A stretch of 40,666 nt of DNA from positions 1 to 40,666 of IMG/VR virus record IMGVR_UViG_3300012944_000016; one strand, written 5' to 3'. The translations under genes and the position numbers were made by a program. The stretch's first letter is position 1. Every line of letters starts with the position of its first letter. The notes beneath the pieces are model-generated. The model was not told where the DNA came from. It searched no databases and was given only the letters and a program-made list of their open reading frames with translations. Shown here piece after piece: positions 13,441 to 20,043 of the stretch. This DNA is from a virus.

Positions 13441-13881
13441 ATGAATGATAATAAAGAGAATAAAAAAATACTATCTGATTTGGGAATTACTATTAAAACA
13501 AAAAATTCTCCCCTTAATTCAGGGAATAAGAAATATGTACAGGGCTATAAGTTTGAGAATGAGTTGATAAATAAACTAAAGACTGTAGGTTTCCCGTTAG
13601 TTATTAGAACTGCCGGGAGTCATAGTCCCGTAGATGTGATGGCATTTGGAATAGATCAAGTTTATTTATTCCAATGTAAATCAACCAAGAGTTCTGTTAT
13701 TACTAATGAATTAGTAAGTAGAACAATGAGAAATAAAGCTGTTAAGGTCTTGACAGAATTACCAGAAAGGTATATAAAGGTACTTGCCTTTAAAGCTTTA
13801 GGCAATCATAGTTCTCAGTGGATATTCTATAAATGGAATAATTCAGAATGGGAATTTATTAAAAATAAACTTTTTGATTAA
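13441..13881 (+). CDS. Hjc-like Holliday-junction resolvase / PD-(D/E)XK nuclease
   Basis: 146 residues. The N-terminal half follows the archaeal Hjc-type plan: GYKFENEL (E39 or E41), GFPLVIRTAGSHSPVDV (R56, S60, D65) and LFQCKS (K80). The residue expected as the acidic member of ExK is Q78, a variant seen in some QxK nucleases, so activity is likely but not certain. It would cut branched recombination or replication intermediates. It lies between the zinc protein and the ParB-like gene. A promoter-like sequence sits inside it at 13750-13778. Confidence 0.75.
   Translation: MNDNKENKKILSDLGITIKTKNSPLNSGNKKYVQGYKFENELINKLKTVGFPLVIRTAGSHSPVDVMAFGIDQVYLFQCKSTKSSVITNELVSRTMRNKAVKVLTELPERYIKVLAFKALGNHSSQWIFYKWNNSEWEFIKNKLFD
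13750..13778 (+). promoter_or_regulatory. Candidate internal promoter for the ParB-like gene
   Basis: TTGACA (13750-13755), 17-base spacer, TATAAA (13773-13778), inside the Hjc-like coding sequence and about 125 bases before the ParB-like start. The match is 6/6 and 5/6; overlap with coding sequence leaves chance open. Confidence 0.5.
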
Positions 13882-13903
13882 CAACCTGAAAGGAAATTAG
13901 AGT

Positions 13904-14935
13904 ATGTCAGAAAATGGTTCTAAAGTAAATAATAAATACGCACAAATCTTTAGTAATCGTATTATTGAAATGCGTGATCCAAAGAAGCTGATTATTATTA
14001 CAGCCGTATGGATGAAAAACAATCCTGATAAGCGGGAGCTTGTAGAAGCCTATTATGATCCACGGGCAGATAGAGGCACAGATGAAGTTTTTAATGCTCA
14101 AGTAGAGGCCACTGGATTTATTCACACTCCGATCTTTGTTACAGACGTGCCTAATGTAGGTGAGGTGGTGGTAGCAGGTAAGCGGCGCACACACACCGCA
14201 CAAGTTCTTGGATTTGCAGAGGTTCCAATTATAATGCACGATCCAGATACCGATATTAGTATAGAATTAGAGATCACGGAGAATGAAGCTAGATCAGAAT
14301 CGACAGTTTTGGAACGTGCTGTTACGTTTAAGAAAGCATTGCAGCACGGTATTAGTAAAGAAAAGTTGTCAGCTATGACAGGACTTAGTCCTGTTATGGT
14401 CTATAATACCATTCTTGTTGGCGAACTTCCTAAGTTTGTGCTTGAAATGGTAAATAATGGAGAGCTTACACAGACTGCTGCTCTTCAGTTGGTAAAGACT
14501 TATGGGGAAGCTGCGCCTAAAGGTTCTGGACTTAGTAAGGTTTATAGTCAAGAGACCCAGGATAAAATGAGAGAAGCTCTTGCTAATATGAGTTTAGAAG
14601 CTAAGCTGATTGGTGGAGGTAAGAGAGTTAGTGTTCGACAGGCTAGATCTACGTCGGCTAGAGGTGTAGATGAAATGTCTCCCCGTAACTGGGATGCAAT
14701 GATTGAGAGTGAAGATACTCCGGATGATTACAAAGCTTTGATTCAAGTCTTTAGAAACAAACTTAGTTGGAAACAGGCTAGGGGATTGAATCCTGAGAAT
14801 CTTGGATGGCTGAGTAAGAAAGAACCTGCTCCTAAAGTTAAAGTTCCAAAGGAGCCTAAGCCATCCAAAAAAGAGAAAACTAAATCAAAGCCTGTTGTAG
14901 ATGAGAGCTTTGATCCAGCCGAACTCTTTCGATAA
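13904..14935 (+). CDS. ParB-like DNA-binding / nuclease-domain protein
   Basis: 343 residues. A ParB/Srx-type N-domain carries the box GKRRTHTAQVLG (92-103), corresponding to the GxRR nucleotide-binding motif of ParB CTPases. A helix-turn-helix follows (GISKEKLSAMTGLSPVMVYN, 149-168), then a central domain and a Lys/Pro-rich tail (about 306-335). There is no ParA gene, so plasmid-type partitioning is unlikely. Phage ParB-like proteins can regulate transcription or act on DNA. Codon use is visibly less AT-rich than its neighbours, hinting at separate ancestry or high expression. ATG 13904 is preceded by AAAGGAAATTAGAGT. Confidence 0.8.
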   Translation: MSENGSKVNNKYAQIFSNRIIEMRDPKKLIIITAVWMKNNPDKRELVEAYYDPRADRGTDEVFNAQVEATGFIHTPIFVTDVPNVGEVVVAGKRRTHTAQVLGFAEVPIIMHDPDTDISIELEITENEARSESTVLERAVTFKKALQHGISKEKLSAMTGLSPVMVYNTILVGELPKFVLEMVNNGELTQTAALQLVKTYGEAAPKGSGLSKVYSQETQDKMREALANMSLEAKLIGGGKRVSVRQARSTSARGVDEMSPRNWDAMIESEDTPDDYKALIQVFRNKLSWKQARGLNPENLGWLSKKEPAPKVKVPKEPKPSKKEKTKSKPVVDESFDPAELFR

Positions 14936-15053
14936 GATCATAAATAAAGTTGTCTATGAGTATAAGAAATTACGTTGGTTTCTTTTATTGTTAATTTATC
15001 TGTTAATTTATATTAAAGGGTTATGGGATGGATTTCTTGACTTAGAGAAATAA
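14901..15053 (+). CDS. 50-aa membrane peptide overlapping the ParB-like gene end
   Basis: ATG 14901 lies in another frame within the last 35 bases of the ParB-like gene. The product has a basic stretch and one strong membrane helix (LRWFLLLLIYLLIYI, about 24-38). Its last codons (GFLDLEK, stop) are supplied by hairpin repeat A copy 3, suggesting that repeat insertion altered the C-terminus. No clear ribosome site, so coupling is needed. Moderate support. Confidence 0.45.
   Translation: MRALIQPNSFDKIINKVVYEYKKLRWFLLLLIYLLIYIKGLWDGFLDLEK
15032..15051. repeat. Hairpin repeat family A, copy 3 (T-A variant)
   Basis: ATTTCTTGACTTAGAGAAAT, identical to copy 1. It forms the 3' end of the 50-aa frame and reaches to its stop codon. 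Confidence 0.85.
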
Positions 15054-15099
15054 ATTTCCACAACCCTTATTCATATTCTCAGTAAAATGGAGGTTATTT

Positions 15100-15282
15100 A
15101 TGGAAGATTTTATGAAGGAGATAAAATGTGAAAATTGTTATGTATATTTTGACGAAATAGAAGCCAATAAAACTGAGGTTCCTTGTGATGATTGTGGGTC
15201 ACATACCGCTTGGGTATGTCCAAATTGCGAATGGGTTATGGATGCAGTTTTATTTGATGGCCAAGAAAGGGAGAAAAGATAA
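15100..15282 (+). CDS. Small protein with three CxxC motifs
   Basis: 60 residues from ATG 15100 with GGAGG 6 bases upstream. Three pairs C10-x2-C13, C29-x2-C32 and C40-x2-C43 indicate a zinc ribbon, probably with one or two bound ions. Such proteins often act as small nucleic-acid or protein adaptors. No specific family is claimed. Confidence 0.75.
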   Translation: MEDFMKEIKCENCYVYFDEIEANKTEVPCDDCGSHTAWVCPNCEWVMDAVLFDGQEREKR

Positions 15283-15339
15283 GTTTATTAGATTTATTAC
15301 AGAGGCAACCTAATTAGAAAGAAAGGAATCTAAATTAGT

Positions 15340-15489
15340 ATGGAAGAGAAAGAAGATAGGACACTTCAGAATAGAAAGATTGAACTTCTAAGTAGAATCA
15401 GTAGTCAGCTAGACACACTTACCTTTATAGTAATTTTATTCACACTGATCTATACAACTGTAGTAGTTGTAAGCCTAATCAAGAAATGA
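15340..15489 (+). CDS. 49-aa protein with C-terminal membrane helix
   Basis: ATG 15340 with GAAAGGAATC upstream. A charged helical N-terminus is followed by a membrane helix (TFIVILFTLIYTTVVVVSLI, about 28-47) and ends IKK. Size and order (soluble helix, then anchor) fit an inner-membrane effector. Its stop overlaps the next ATG in ATGA. Confidence 0.6.
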   Translation: MEEKEDRTLQNRKIELLSRISSQLDTLTFIVILFTLIYTTVVVVSLIKK

Positions 15490-15611
15490 AGACTGATGAA
15501 TTATGTAAACATAATTATTACCACGATAGAACAGTTACTATCGATGGGAAAAGATATAAAGTTATGAGGTGTTCTAAATGTGGGGCTGAGAAATATATTC
15601 TCATTAAGTAG
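15486..15611 (+). CDS. 41-aa zinc-finger-like peptide
   Basis: ATG 15486 overlaps the previous stop (ATGA). The 41-residue product has C7, H9 and a C-x2-C pair (RCSKCGAEK, about 28-36), a minimal zinc-ribbon pattern. No function recognised. Coupled translation and the ligand spacing support a real gene. Confidence 0.6.
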   Translation: MKTDELCKHNYYHDRTVTIDGKRYKVMRCSKCGAEKYILIK

Positions 15612-15621
15612 AGGAGACCGA

Positions 15622-15915
15622 ATGCTTGAAGCTAATCAAATGTATGAACAGTTATATGCAACTCGTAGAAATATTCCAATTGAATGGGTGCATAATAATG
15701 AGAGGCTGCAATTTGCAGCTTATCTTGAATGGCAAGTTGAAACTGGAATGCTTGATCTCTATCAAGCTAGAAAGAAATATGTAGCGGAGTACCCAGAATC
15801 AAATAGACTTGCTGTATCGAAGACTGTAATAGAACACTATGGATATAAATACGAAGATAAAAGATACGCTGCCGGCAGTGTTCTTTCAATGATTCAAAAC
15901 TACGAGATAACTTAA
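15622..15915 (+). CDS. Hypothetical helical protein (97 aa)
   Basis: Start placed at ATG 15622 after GAGGAG. A longer in-frame start at 15580 would add 14 residues that overlap the zinc-peptide gene. Helical, with conserved-looking WVHNNERLQFAAYLEWQVETG (20 residues from about 22). No family recognised. It ends 1 base before the methyltransferase gene. Confidence 0.7.
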   Translation: MLEANQMYEQLYATRRNIPIEWVHNNERLQFAAYLEWQVETGMLDLYQARKKYVAEYPESNRLAVSKTVIEHYGYKYEDKRYAAGSVLSMIQNYEIT

Positions 15916-15916
15916 T

Positions 15917-16396
15917 ATGGATTTAAAATTAAATATAGGATCAGGTGAGAAAGAATTAGAAGGATATATAAATCTTGATGCTAAGTTTGGGCACACAATC
16001 TTTCCACTTAATTATGATAGTGAAACATTTATAGAGGTTAGAGCTAGTCATATATTAGAGCACTTCTCAGAGAGAGAAGTTTTTGATGTTCTAAAAGAAT
16101 GGATCAGGGTTTTAAAACCAGAGGGTATTATTAAGATCGCAGTTCCTGATATGAGATGGATCTCTAAAGAGCTTGTTAATAATAATTCTAAATTTCCTAC
16201 AGCATTGCTTTATGCATATATTATTGGAGGACAGGTAGATGAATATGATTTCCATAAATCTATATTCGATCAAAACAAATTAACTATCTTGATGTCTTGG
16301 TGTAAAATTACGAGAATAGAAGAATGGCGGAGTGATATAAAAGATTGTGCTAGTTTACCTGTTAGTTTAAATCTAATGGGAAGAAAGGAGAAATAA
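15917..16396 (+). CDS. SAM-dependent methyltransferase (class I)
   Basis: 159 residues. LNIGSGEKELEGYINLD (5-21) is the SAM-binding first strand and loop, ASHILEHFS (43-51) and RVLKPEGIIKIAVPD (64-78) are the later class I motifs. It resembles the methyltransferase domains that accompany sugar or nucleotide modification genes. The C-terminal part is shortened against typical 200-residue relatives, so the substrate cannot be guessed. Lies in the early operon. Confidence 0.8.
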   Translation: MDLKLNIGSGEKELEGYINLDAKFGHTIFPLNYDSETFIEVRASHILEHFSEREVFDVLKEWIRVLKPEGIIKIAVPDMRWISKELVNNNSKFPTALLYAYIIGGQVDEYDFHKSIFDQNKLTILMSWCKITRIEEWRSDIKDCASLPVSLNLMGRKEK

Positions 16397-16398
16397 AT

Positions 16399-16617
16399 AT
16401 GGAATCAATAAACTTAACAACTGGAGAAGTGTTTACAATAAAAGAAATTCCACGATTACTTAATCAAATTGATATTCAAAATCAAATTATAAAGGACTAT
16501 GAGAAACAAATATGTTCAATGGTTAATCATATATTTCAGTTGGGAAAGGAGATTCATATTTGTACAGAGGAAGTATTTAATAATCCATTGATGAATGCAA
16601 AAGAGTGGAGAGTGTAA
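16399..16617 (+). CDS. Hypothetical helical protein (72 aa)
   Basis: ATG 16399 with AAGGAG upstream inside the previous gene's end. 72 residues with heptad-like helices (RLLNQIDIQNQIIKDYEKQI, about 19-38). Last gene before the strong hairpin at 16623-16657. No function recognised. Confidence 0.7.
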   Translation: MESINLTTGEVFTIKEIPRLLNQIDIQNQIIKDYEKQICSMVNHIFQLGKEIHICTEEVFNNPLMNAKEWRV

Positions 16618-16622
16618 AGTAG

Positions 16623-16657
16623 AAAGGGTTTAGTTATTATCAGTAACTAAACCCTTT
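16623..16657 (+). terminator. Strong hairpin, probable terminator or processing site
   Basis: Perfect 14-bp stem AAAGGGTTTAGTTA (16623-16636) and TAACTAAACCCTTT (16644-16657) with a 7-base loop, just after a stop codon. The tail ATGTTATC is U-poor, so RNA end protection or processing is also possible. Confidence 0.7.
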
Positions 16658-16707
16658 ATGTTATCAACATTGATTTACCTCAAGCTAATACAAAGGATCA
16701 AAACCAA

Positions 16708-17097
16708 ATGAATATCGAAGATTCAAGTGATTTCATGAACACTATTATATCTGAAGCCAATGATAAAGTCAACAACTTTATCTCTAATGTTTCCAATGAC
16801 TTACAAGAATCTGCTAAACAAATAAACTTTCCAGATATAATGCAAGATTATATCTTTACTGATACCCCTAAACCACACTTCTTTGAAAGAATCCCTAAAG
16901 AGAATAAACAATCACAAGATATTACTGAGATCAATAAAACCTTTGTACAGTTAAAGGAGAAAGCTGAGGTTGGATCGTTAGACGATTCCTTTCGTACAAA
17001 GAATATTAAAGAAATTAGATCAGAGACAGAGAGAAGTTTTAAGAAAACGATTGATAGTTTCTCTCGATACTATTCCATCCTTCAAGCAAGTCATTGA
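16708..17097 (+). CDS. Hypothetical protein (129 aa)
   Basis: 129 residues, polar and helical, rich in Asn, Ser and Lys, without recognised motif. Starts at ATG 16708 about 50 bases after the hairpin at 16623-16657, with CAAAGGATC upstream. The last 47 bases overlap the next reading frame. Confidence 0.65.
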   Translation: MNIEDSSDFMNTIISEANDKVNNFISNVSNDLQESAKQINFPDIMQDYIFTDTPKPHFFERIPKENKQSQDITEINKTFVQLKEKAEVGSLDDSFRTKNIKEIRSETERSFKKTIDSFSRYYSILQASH

Positions 17098-17428
17098 GGA
17101 TTGGATAAGTCTTTGTATCTTATCAGATAAGAAAGAAGAAAAGAAACAAAGATATTATCAACAGGTTTGGGGAGTGATCGAAGGATCACTCCCAATATTT
17201 ATCCATTCTCCTGAAACTAAATTTACTAACTCACAACCTAATGTATGGTATGTAAGGGTACTATCTCATAAGATAGATGGTAAGTGTATTGATATAAGAC
17301 AGTTCAGGAAAGTTGAAACACAAACTGGATTAAGTTATGAACCGACAGATAATGGAATTGTATTACCAATTCCGGATTGGTTTACAATACTTGATACAGT
17401 ATTTAAATTGATAAGGAAATATAAATGA
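17051..17428 (+). CDS. Hypothetical protein (about 125 aa)
   Basis: Reads from a TTG at 17051, overlapping the previous gene by 47 bases; no nearer ATG is available, so the start is uncertain. The product has mixed alpha/beta character with aromatic-rich centre (QQVWGVIEGSLPIFI, about 37-51). No family recognised. Its stop abuts hairpin repeat A copy 4. Confidence 0.6.
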   Translation: MIVSLDTIPSFKQVIEDWISLCILSDKKEEKKQRYYQQVWGVIEGSLPIFIHSPETKFTNSQPNVWYVRVLSHKIDGKCIDIRQFRKVETQTGLSYEPTDNGIVLPIPDWFTILDTVFKLIRKYK

Positions 17429-17447
17429 TTTCCCTAAGTCAGGAAAT
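17428..17447. repeat. Hairpin repeat family A, copy 4 (C-G variant)
   Basis: ATTTCCCTAAGTCAGGAAAT, reverse complement of the copy 2 sequence. Begins at the last base of a stop codon. Confidence 0.85.
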
Positions 17448-17495
17448 ATAAATAAATTCAGATTAGATATTAAAGGAAAATAAAAGGAGAATAAA

Positions 17496-17705
17496 TTGAT
17501 AGATAATTCTAATAGAAGTTGGATTGTGATTGAAAAGGTTAATGATTATTATCAAGTTAAAATGATCTTAGCTGATATGGACGCTGTAATAAATACATAT
17601 TTTATACAGGATCTTAATGAAGTTATGAGGTATCTTGCTCGACATTTTAATGATACTAAATTTATGGAACGACATAGAGATATTCTTGATACATACCCCC
17701 ACTAA
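17496..17705 (+). CDS. Hypothetical protein (69 aa), TTG start
   Basis: TTG 17496 with AAAGGAGA 6-7 bases upstream is a convincing non-ATG start. 69 residues, small alpha/beta look (SWIVIEKVNDYYQVKMILAD, about 7-26). No function recognised. Hairpin repeat B copy 2 follows its stop. Confidence 0.7.
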   Translation: MIDNSNRSWIVIEKVNDYYQVKMILADMDAVINTYFIQDLNEVMRYLARHFNDTKFMERHRDILDTYPH

Positions 17706-17710
17706 AATAG

Positions 17711-17729
17711 ATTTTGTCCTGAAACAAAA
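17711..17729 (+). repeat. Hairpin repeat family B, copy 2
   Basis: ATTTTGTCCTGAAACAAAA: stem TTTTGT/ACAAAA, loop CCTGAA, in the 35-base gap before the primase-helicase gene. Confidence 0.8.
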
Positions 17730-17740
17730 GAGAGAGAGCT

Positions 17741-19423
17741 ATGGATCTAATACAAGCAATAGCTAATAAATTTAATATAGAGGTTGATTATGGTAGAGAA
17801 TGGATTCCAATTAACTGTCCATTCCATTCTGATCAACACAAGTCAGCCGCGATCTCATTTCAATATAAACAATTTAGTTGTATGGCTGGATGTGATGGTC
17901 TGACATTATGGAAATTAGCTAAGAGTTTAGAATTAGAATATAATGTCCCGCCCATTTCCAATATGAATGATGAGATTGAGGATAGTGGAATAGAAGTTAA
18001 TAACTTAGTTACCTTTGATAATTGGATAAATGAAATTATTCCCAATAAACAAAGACCTATTATACTTAGGAAACAAGTTGAGGCTTATACTAATTTTCTT
18101 ATTGAAAGAAAGATTAAACCAGAAACAATAGAAGATTTCGGAGGATACTTTGAATCAAGAGAAACAGAAAGTGATTATGGATTCCTTGTCATTCCTTATG
18201 GGACAAATCAATTCATTAAACGTAGAATCCTGGGAACAGGTGAAAGGTTTAGAAATACAACAGGAGTTGATAAGAATCTATTTGGGAGAAACATTGCTAG
18301 CAGTAATTCCATTATCTTGGTTGAGGGAATCACAGATTTCTTTACGATTTGGCAATACCGTGAGACTCTTAATATAAATCCAATTGCTAGTCTTGGAGCA
18401 AAGATTAGTAAGAAACAAATGTATTCTCTTAGAAATAAGAAAGTATTTATTTTATTTGATTCTGATTATGAAGGATATATTGGAGCAAGAAAAGCTGCTG
18501 AATATCTAAAGGAGTTTAATGCGATTCCTATTATATTGGAATTTCCCAAAGAGTTTATTAGTGAAACTTCTAGCAAGACTGACGTTAATAGTGCTTACTG
18601 TAACTTTGATCAAACTTTTATTGATTGGTTGGAAGGACAAATCAATAATTATAATAGCTACGATAATAGCTATGTTAGGAGCAGCTTTGGCAATCATAAC
18701 GGAAACCAAAGAACTTTGCAACAATTCAGTAGTGGTCTATCTGTGGTGGATAGCATTCTTAGCGGCGGTTTTGCATCTGGCATTCACGGTATAGCGGGAA
18801 GAAGTGGTATAGGTAAATCTAGTTTGATTACTGAGCTTACTTGTCAAGCTGCTAAGCAAGATAAGAAAGTATTAAGTCTTAGCTATGAACTTAGTAAGGA
18901 ACAAATGTGGAGTAGGGTCGCTAGCAGGTATTCATCTTTTAGTTGGAGTGAAATTGAGAAAGATAAGTCTCTCATAGAAGACACAACTAGAACAGAGTTG
19001 AATAAGATAAGTAATTTAATTAAGATTGAATTAGGTTGGACAATAGATCAAGTCCTTGCTGCAATAGATAGCTTTGATGTTGTGATTATAGATTACATAC
19101 AACGTATGGAGTTTGAAGGCAATGATCCGAGAAAGGGAATAGATATAAATATGGGTAAGTTATCTAATCTTGCTAGAGATAAAAATAAGATTATCTTTAT
19201 TATATCTAGTATGGCTGAGGGACAAGACAACTTTAAAGAATCAGGAAGCATCTTATATATGTGCCAGTCAGGAAGTTACTTGAGAAAGATAAATCATAAT
19301 GTGTGTTCTCTAGAATTTATTAAGAATACTAGAGGATTATCGGGACAAAAAGTTTACATCGAAATGAACTTTGCACATCAAACTGTATCAGAAACTATTC
19401 TAGATTTGGAGTGGATTAAATGA
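17741..19423 (+). CDS. Primase-helicase (T7 gp4-like fusion)
   Basis: 560 residues. The N-terminal zinc-binding site is CPFH...CMAGC (26-51). A TOPRIM domain follows with VEGITDF (194-200) and LFDSDYEG (238-245). The C-terminal RecA-like helicase has Walker A GRSGIGKS (353-360) and Walker B VVIIDY (447-452). This is the domain order of T7 gp4-type replicative primase-helicases, which unwind the fork and make primers for the phage polymerase. It is encoded about 600 bases before the family A polymerase gene. The start is the first ATG after GAGAGAGAG; hairpin repeat B stands just before it. Confidence 0.92.
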   Translation: MDLIQAIANKFNIEVDYGREWIPINCPFHSDQHKSAAISFQYKQFSCMAGCDGLTLWKLAKSLELEYNVPPISNMNDEIEDSGIEVNNLVTFDNWINEIIPNKQRPIILRKQVEAYTNFLIERKIKPETIEDFGGYFESRETESDYGFLVIPYGTNQFIKRRILGTGERFRNTTGVDKNLFGRNIASSNSIILVEGITDFFTIWQYRETLNINPIASLGAKISKKQMYSLRNKKVFILFDSDYEGYIGARKAAEYLKEFNAIPIILEFPKEFISETSSKTDVNSAYCNFDQTFIDWLEGQINNYNSYDNSYVRSSFGNHNGNQRTLQQFSSGLSVVDSILSGGFASGIHGIAGRSGIGKSSLITELTCQAAKQDKKVLSLSYELSKEQMWSRVASRYSSFSWSEIEKDKSLIEDTTRTELNKISNLIKIELGWTIDQVLAAIDSFDVVIIDYIQRMEFEGNDPRKGIDINMGKLSNLARDKNKIIFIISSMAEGQDNFKESGSILYMCQSGSYLRKINHNVCSLEFIKNTRGLSGQKVYIEMNFAHQTVSETILDLEWIK

Positions 19424-19438
19424 GTAGAGAAGAAAAGA

Positions 19439-19570
19439 ATGAATACGTTAATATCAAAAATACTTAATTTCTTAAAACTTAAATTAGTCTATTGCAATTT
19501 ATGCAAGTGCAAAGGACACGCTTCTTTTGAATGTTGGAAATCATTTGAAGCTAGAATAAAGCTAGACTAA
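19439..19570 (+). CDS. 43-aa CCHC zinc-knuckle peptide
   Basis: ATG 19439, soon after the primase-helicase stop, with GAGAAGAAAAG upstream. The product has a basic N-terminal helix and then CNLCKCKGHASFEC, which fits the C-x2-C-x4-H-x4-C zinc knuckle of retroviral-type nucleic-acid-binding proteins. 43 residues. Between primase-helicase and polymerase, a single-strand binding or replication role is plausible but not shown. Confidence 0.6.
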   Translation: MNTLISKILNFLKLKLVYCNLCKCKGHASFECWKSFEARIKLD

Positions 19571-19588
19571 ATAAAAAGGAGATATATA

Positions 19589-19822
19589 ATGCAGGTAAAA
19601 GTCTTGATAAATCAGCTAAAACAGTTCAAGCCTGAGACTGAAGTTAGAATATACTTTTGGGATAGGAGGAGTAAGAAGCACTTTGCAGCAGACTTCACAA
19701 TAGAGTTATCAAGGTTTGGTTGGGGAGGTTTGTATATGGTGGAAGAAGATCAAGCAGAGTGTATGGTTGGTGGACATATTGATGGATGTCTGTGTAATCT
19801 TGGCTTTACACCAAGAATATAG
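19589..19822 (+). CDS. Hypothetical protein (77 aa)
   Basis: ATG 19589 after AAAAGGAGATATATA. Begins MQVKVLINQLKQFKPETEVR, the N-terminal pattern (L..L..F.P..EV) of a widespread small protein type found in phages and bacteria, function unknown. Its UAG stop is part of hairpin repeat B copy 3. Confidence 0.7.
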   Translation: MQVKVLINQLKQFKPETEVRIYFWDRRSKKHFAADFTIELSRFGWGGLYMVEEDQAECMVGGHIDGCLCNLGFTPRI

Positions 19823-19842
19823 ATTTTATCCTGAAATAAAAT
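19823..19842 (+). repeat. Hairpin repeat family B, copy 3
   Basis: ATTTTATCCTGAAATAAAAT: one G-C-equivalent pair of copy 2 (GT/AC) is replaced by AT/AT with the stem kept. It lies between the stop of the 77-aa gene and ATG 19846, which has no Shine-Dalgarno sequence. Confidence 0.8.
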
Positions 19843-19845
19843 AAA

Positions 19846-20043
19846 ATGAAGAAAGAAAATGAAGAAGTATGGGCGTATGATGAGCCACACGAGAGTGGGG
19901 GTAACTGCAAAGTTACTATGACGAAAGAACAAGCTATACAGTGGGTGAAGAATACTTATCCTACTGTAAGGTATAACGACGAAGAAGCATTTACAAAATT
20001 TATATCAGTACATTGGGCATATAGATATGAAAAAAACAAATGA
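19846..20043 (+). CDS. Hypothetical protein (65 aa)
   Basis: 65 residues, acidic start and a WVKNTYPTVRYNDEEAFTKF segment (about 34-53). No recognised family. The start directly follows hairpin repeat B with no ribosome site, so translation may depend on the upstream gene. Its end overlaps the DNA polymerase gene by 17 bases. Confidence 0.65.
   Translation: MKKENEEVWAYDEPHESGGNCKVTMTKEQAIQWVKNTYPTVRYNDEEAFTKFISVHWAYRYEKNK

Noticed and set aside
15486-15560. Second CTGATGA string as possible hammerhead
   Set aside because: No stem II with GAAA and no closing stem follow, and it lies in a coding frame.
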